Assembly: GCF_031846515.1 (NCBI RefSeq)
Contig: NZ_JAVRHO010000013.1
Span: 1 to 64,000 of the forward strand
DNA from: Autumnicola lenta
GTDB lineage: Bacteria > Bacteroidota > Bacteroidia > Flavobacteriales > Flavobacteriaceae
DNA: 64,000 nt
Direction: 5' to 3'
Shown: positions 60,800 to 64,000 of the stretch, in pieces
How the letters are laid out: each line of letters starts with the position of its first letter
Numbering within the stretch: the stretch's first letter is position 1
Made by a program: the position numbers and the translations under genes
The notes under the pieces: model-generated
What the model was told of the DNA's origin: nothing
The model's input: the letters and a program-made list of their open reading frames with translations, nothing else
Databases searched by the model: none

Positions 60800-61642
60800 T
60801 TAAATTCTATCGGGCCAGATATTAGGCAATTCTCCACTGAAACCCATTTCAGGAAGGTTATTTATTTGTTCCATATCTGTTTTAGACAATTCAAAATCGA
60901 ACAGATTTATGTTTTCTTCTATTCTTTGGGGTGAACTTGACTTCGGAATAACTATTACTTCGTGCTGAATTATCCATTTCAGACAAACCTGGGCAACAGA
61001 TTTTTTGTGATTTTTGGCGATGTCTTCCAATACTTCATTTCCGAAAACTTTTCCCCTTGCCAAAGGAGACCAGGACTCTACTACTATGTTTTGTCTTTTG
61101 CAGTATGCTACTAATCCCTGTTGCCAATATCCGGGATGAAATTCTATTTGATTAATCGAGGGAATGACATTCGCTGTGTGGAATAACGTGTCTAAATGTT
61201 CTTCAAAAAAGTTGCTTACACCAATAGATTTTATTTTTCCTTCAGCTTGTAGTTCTTCCATCGCTCTCCACGTATCAGCATTGGTTTTTTGCCAATTATC
61301 GTAATTTTTTGCGTTAGCAGGCCAGTGGATTAAGTATAAATCCAGGTATTCCAGATCAAGTCTTTTCAGGGAATTTTCGAGTTCCTTTTTTGTAGAGTCA
61401 TAACCTAAATTCTCGCGCCACAATTTGGAGGTTATAAAAAGATCCTGTCTTGAAGCTCCGCTGGCTTTAATTCCCTTTCCAACAGCTTCTTCATTTTGGT
61501 AAGCTGCTGCCGTATCGATTAGCGAATAACCACTGGAAATGGCAGCTTTAACTGATTCTATTCCTTCCTGCGCTGTAGCTTTGTAGGTTCCAAACCCTAT
61601 TACTGGTATTTTATTTCCATCATTCAAGGTTAGCTTTTTCAT
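60800..61642 (-). CDS. Aldo/keto reductase
   Basis: A 280-residue AKR with an (alpha/beta)8 barrel: catalytic D/Y/K/H set in IDTAAAYQNEEAVG (Asp, Tyr), ITSKLW (Lys) and DLYLIHWPAN (His). NADPH binding is in IPKSSSPQRIEENI. It is most like the 2,5-diketo-D-gluconate reductase branch. Substrate is not predictable. The upstream region shows no clear regulator. Confidence 0.92.
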   Translation of the reverse strand: MKKLTLNDGNKIPVIGFGTYKATAQEGIESVKAAISSGYSLIDTAAAYQNEEAVGKGIKASGASRQDLFITSKLWRENLGYDSTKKELENSLKRLDLEYLDLYLIHWPANAKNYDNWQKTNADTWRAMEELQAEGKIKSIGVSNFFEEHLDTLFHTANVIPSINQIEFHPGYWQQGLVAYCKRQNIVVESWSPLARGKVFGNEVLEDIAKNHKKSVAQVCLKWIIQHEVIVIPKSSSPQRIEENINLFDFELSKTDMEQINNLPEMGFSGELPNIWPDRI

Positions 61643-61773
61643 AATTCTTTGGTCAGTTTAAGGATTAATATTCTACAACTCTTACGATCAAATTACAATT
61701 TGGCGGAATAGGAAAACAAATTTGTCCGCTTAGAATTGTTTCGTTGATGAAGATAAGAATTTTCACTCTTACA

Positions 61774-62130
61774 CTATCTCCTATTTAAGCAATGCGTTAC
61801 TACAATGTGTTTTTGCTGTTGCCATTCCTTTCTTAAAATCGAACAAAAATCAACATTAATTTTTTCATCATTTCTAATTTCGCTTTCCCTCATGGTTCCT
61901 TCGTACCGGAAGTTTATTTTATCCAGTGCGCTTTTACACTTCATATTTTCGCTTACTACGAAACCTTCTCTATACGATTTAGGTTTAGCGCAGTGAAACC
62001 GTGCTCAAATAGCTTCGGAATTAGTTCTTTTAGATTCCGTTTTCCCAAAACTCTTTTAAAAGCCAGAATCCAATTTCAGCTTTTTTATGTTGTTTGTTTA
62101 AACCGTTAAAACCTCCGGCGCCACAAAACT
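61774..62130 (-). pseudogene. Decayed GNAT acetyltransferase
   Basis: Minus-strand pieces match a RimJ/RimL-type GNAT. GFNGLNKQHKKAEIGFWLLK with EFWENGI comes first. Then, after stops and shifts, GFVVSENMKCKSALDKINFR and YEGTMRESEIRNDEKINVDF are followed by SILRKEW and a stop at 61774-61776. At least two frameshifts and a stop separate the parts. The N-terminal third could not be recognised. Confidence 0.65.
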
Positions 62131-62478
62131 AATATGTTTCTCCATAAACTCTGAAGAACGTTTCCTGGCAATTTTTAAAAAATATATCAGCACAAACGTA
62201 AAAAAACACACTTCTACTCCTGCTGCTTCATCTAATGATATTATAAATTGTATGATTTTAAGGTAATTTCGTGAAACACTCTAACTTAGAATGTTCAGAA
62301 TTTTCATGACTTCCGGCTGTAAACCCAGTAATAACAGGCATCTTCAAGATCATCAGCCTTAGCTCCTAGTCCCCAGATCATTAAGAAATTTTTGAGAATT
62401 AATATTCTCTATATTTATCTCCATAAATGTATATTTAAGAAAATTAAGTCCATTTTTTAACTATTAAATAATTATGTT
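62131..62478. other. Gene-free stretch before the small secreted protein
   Basis: About 350 bases. It may hold the missing beginning of the decayed GNAT gene, but no frame keeps family likeness. The last hundred bases are AT-rich promoter-like sequence. Confidence 0.45.
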
Positions 62479-62835
62479 ATGAAGAACCTACTAATTTTTA
62501 CACTATTCTTATTTTTTGGCTTTCAAATGCAGTCGCAGGAAATGAATCAGGAAAACATTGAAGTCGGCACAATTTTAAAAATAAATGAAGCTGAGGCATA
62601 TGGCTTTAAGCACATTCATTTTCCGCGTCCAAATTTCATAATTAAAAGTGGCGGTATCGCTAATTATAGCAGTGTTGAAGGCGATCGCGTAAAAATCACC
62701 GCGGTAAAGACAAAAAAGGATGGAACACGGCAAGTAGAAATCAAACGCGTGGACGGGCGTAAATTCTTTAGAAACTTCACTACTGTAAAAGCAGATATTG
62801 ACGAAGCTCTTGCGTCTGGCGAGATGACATTGTAA
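62479..62835 (+). CDS. Small secreted protein of unknown function
   Basis: A 118-residue protein with a signal peptide (LIFTLFLFFGFQMQSQ) and a mature part of mixed beta and basic character (FKHIHFPRPNFIIKSGGIAN, then VKITAVKTKKDGTRQVEIK). It is likely periplasmic or outer-membrane associated. I do not recognise a family with a known role. Confidence 0.7.
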   Translation: MKNLLIFTLFLFFGFQMQSQEMNQENIEVGTILKINEAEAYGFKHIHFPRPNFIIKSGGIANYSSVEGDRVKITAVKTKKDGTRQVEIKRVDGRKFFRNFTTVKADIDEALASGEMTL

Positions 62836-62957
62836 TTTTAATTGTCTTTTTTTAGAAGACAATACATTGAGTTAGGAGGCTGACTAAAACCGGCCAGGAT
62901 CTATAAAGTATTTCGGGAGCTGCAAAAGAGCGCAACCGGAGATAGTCGTAAAACTAT

Positions 62958-62980
62958 AGGTCGATAATTGGCATTTTTAG
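62958..62980 (+). promoter_or_regulatory. Repeated chromosomal motif, copy f
   Basis: Exact 20-base repeat of copy a (GGTCGATAATTGGCATTTTT, 62959-62978), lying between two convergent genes. Confidence 0.45.
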
Positions 62981-62993
62981 GCATCCTCCTTTT

Positions 62994-64000
62994 TTACTTA
63001 GAAGAAACTTTCTTTTTCTTCATCTTATTAAGCCAGATAATGGTTCCCGTAACCGGCAAACTAGTGGCGATAAGACAGGAAATGAAATATAAAACTTTTG
63101 AGAACATTCCGAAGATTTCGCCCGTATGCAGAGGTTTTATTAATGATGCTACCTGTACATTAAGAGGTTTCTCTTTAAATATTTCCTTTTGAAGCATTTC
63201 TCCATTTCTATCCAGCACCAATTGATCTGAAACTACCGGCGACCAATTACTTTCATCATATTTTCTAATCTGAAACACTCCTTTTTTTGAAGAGGGCAAT
63301 GAAATACTTGTAATTCCATTGTAATTCAGTTCTTTTGACGCTACTTTATAGATTTCTGCTACAGTTAACTCCTCGGACGGATCAAAATCAAGTTGTGATT
63401 CTATCCCGGGGCTGCCGCGATTACCAAAAACTTTTGTTCCAAGCACCTGGCTACCGGCATCCCGATACCACTCAAAAGACCAGCAAAGCCCTGTAAGAAT
63501 CATAACAACAAGAAAAATGCAGGAGTAGAAGCCGAGTGTGTTATGAAGATCATGATTGATCCTCTTCCATTTTGCTGAAAACTTTATTTTAAAGCCGGGC
63601 TTAAAATTTCTCCATTTCCACTTTTTTGGAAACCATATTATAATTCCGCTAACCGCAAGAAAGAAAAAAATAATGGTGGCAACGCCTACAATAGGACGAC
63701 CAATAGCGGTATCCAGTAACAACCAACGGTGCAGGCGGAACATGCTCATAAAAAAGCCGTCCAGAGAAGATTCCGGAGCTTTTAAAGTATCGCCAGTATG
63801 TGGATCAACAAAGAAAATGGTTCCCCGCCTGTCTTCAGGAGAAGTCTTTACTCTAAATTCATAAGGATCTGTCTCTTTATTACTAATACTCACCCCTAAT
63901 ACTTCACCTCTAGATTTCAAGTTTTCAACAAGATCTCCTATCTCAATAATTTCTTCTTTGTTTTTAATTTTAAGATCTTCCGCAAATAGTGCTTTAATTT
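62994..64000 (-). CDS. PepSY-type transmembrane protein, cut by the window edge
   Basis: The visible C-terminal 335 residues contain a PepSY-like periplasmic part, LHRWLLLDTAIGRPIVGVAT, the conserved HDLHNTLGFYSCIFLVVMIL helix and a final LIATSLPVTGTIIWLNK helix. The family (PepSY_TM) includes iron-uptake and flavin-dependent reductase-like membrane proteins, often next to TonB receptors. The start lies beyond 64000, so full length is unknown. The reading frame continues to the window end without a stop. Confidence 0.85.
   Translation of the reverse strand, partial: IKALFAEDLKIKNKEEIIEIGDLVENLKSRGEVLGVSISNKETDPYEFRVKTSPEDRRGTIFFVDPHTGDTLKAPESSLDGFFMSMFRLHRWLLLDTAIGRPIVGVATIIFFFLAVSGIIIWFPKKWKWRNFKPGFKIKFSAKWKRINHDLHNTLGFYSCIFLVVMILTGLCWSFEWYRDAGSQVLGTKVFGNRGSPGIESQLDFDPSEELTVAEIYKVASKELNYNGITSISLPSSKKGVFQIRKYDESNWSPVVSDQLVLDRNGEMLQKEIFKEKPLNVQVASLIKPLHTGEIFGMFSKVLYFISCLIATSLPVTGTIIWLNKMKKKKVSSK

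Noticed and set aside
61805..61996. Cysteine-rich 63-residue plus-strand frame
   Set aside because: It is antisense to the recognisable pieces of the decayed GNAT gene.

Overview
The window comes from a marine-type Flavobacteriaceae (Bacteroidota). Evidence for this is the AT-rich sequence with little Shine-Dalgarno signal, the Bacteroidetes-type conjugation genes (TraE/F/G/I/J/K/M/N), RteC, a BfmA-type mobilization protein, a DUF2867 protein and a CusA-TolC fusion pump.

Almost the whole window is one integrative and conjugative element (ICE) of about 56 kb, from about 914 to 57019, inserted in the anticodon region of a host tRNA-Leu(CAA) gene on the minus strand. The 3' half of that tRNA and its terminator lie at 821-927. 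The matching 5' half lies at 57006-57048. Both halves share a 14-bp core. The element carries a complete tRNA-Leu(CAA) with its own terminator just inside the right end (56868-56980), apparently to replace the gene it breaks. A tyrosine integrase sits at the left end, and a 20-bp repeat recurs near both ends.

Inside the ICE, left to right: (1) 1.1-2.3 kb, integrase. (2) 2.3-26 kb, metal and ion cargo: an ArsR/MerTP/flavin oxidoreductase/GDCCVxC mercury operon, a CusA-TolC fusion with its adaptor and a PII-like protein, a P1B-4 ATPase, OsmC, ribulose-phosphate epimerase, NhaA, SpoIIAA-like proteins, CDF-like, APC and Na/Ca-exchanger-type transporters, mixed with many decayed gene pieces. (3) 25.6-30.1 kb, regulation and DNA processing: a short asparaginase-domain protein, a membrane LuxR regulator, RteC, an excisionase-like HTH protein, a replication-type protein and a DnaC-like ATPase. 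(4) 30.2-38.3 kb, a cell-wall amidase and the tra operon. (5) 38.3-41.9 kb, an IetAS-type subtilase/AAA ATPase defence pair. (6) 41.9-46.4 kb, a coupling protein split by a homopolymer frameshift, relaxase, BfmA, a small protein, RadC and SSB. (7) 46.8-56.7 kb, a cargo zone marked by three copies of a structured repeat, holding a helicase-nuclease, an odd class-II tRNA-like gene, an IS21-family insertion and a two-gene operon of a PD-(D/E)XK nuclease and a large helical protein that I cannot match to a named system.

The flanks are chromosome. On the left is a decayed phytoene desaturase gene. On the right are a DUF2867 protein, a secreted glycoside-hydrolase-like protein, an aldo/keto reductase, a decayed GNAT acetyltransferase, a small secreted protein and a PepSY-type membrane protein cut by the window edge. 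A short repeated motif recurs in several intergenic regions of this right flank.

The most interesting items are the replacement tRNA-Leu, the nuclease/helical-protein operon at 53065-56702, the helicase-nuclease with its adjacent Ser-type tRNA carrying a GAA anticodon, the structured repeats that mark the cargo slot, and the 11-bp-phased CCGTA/TACGG array upstream of rteC.
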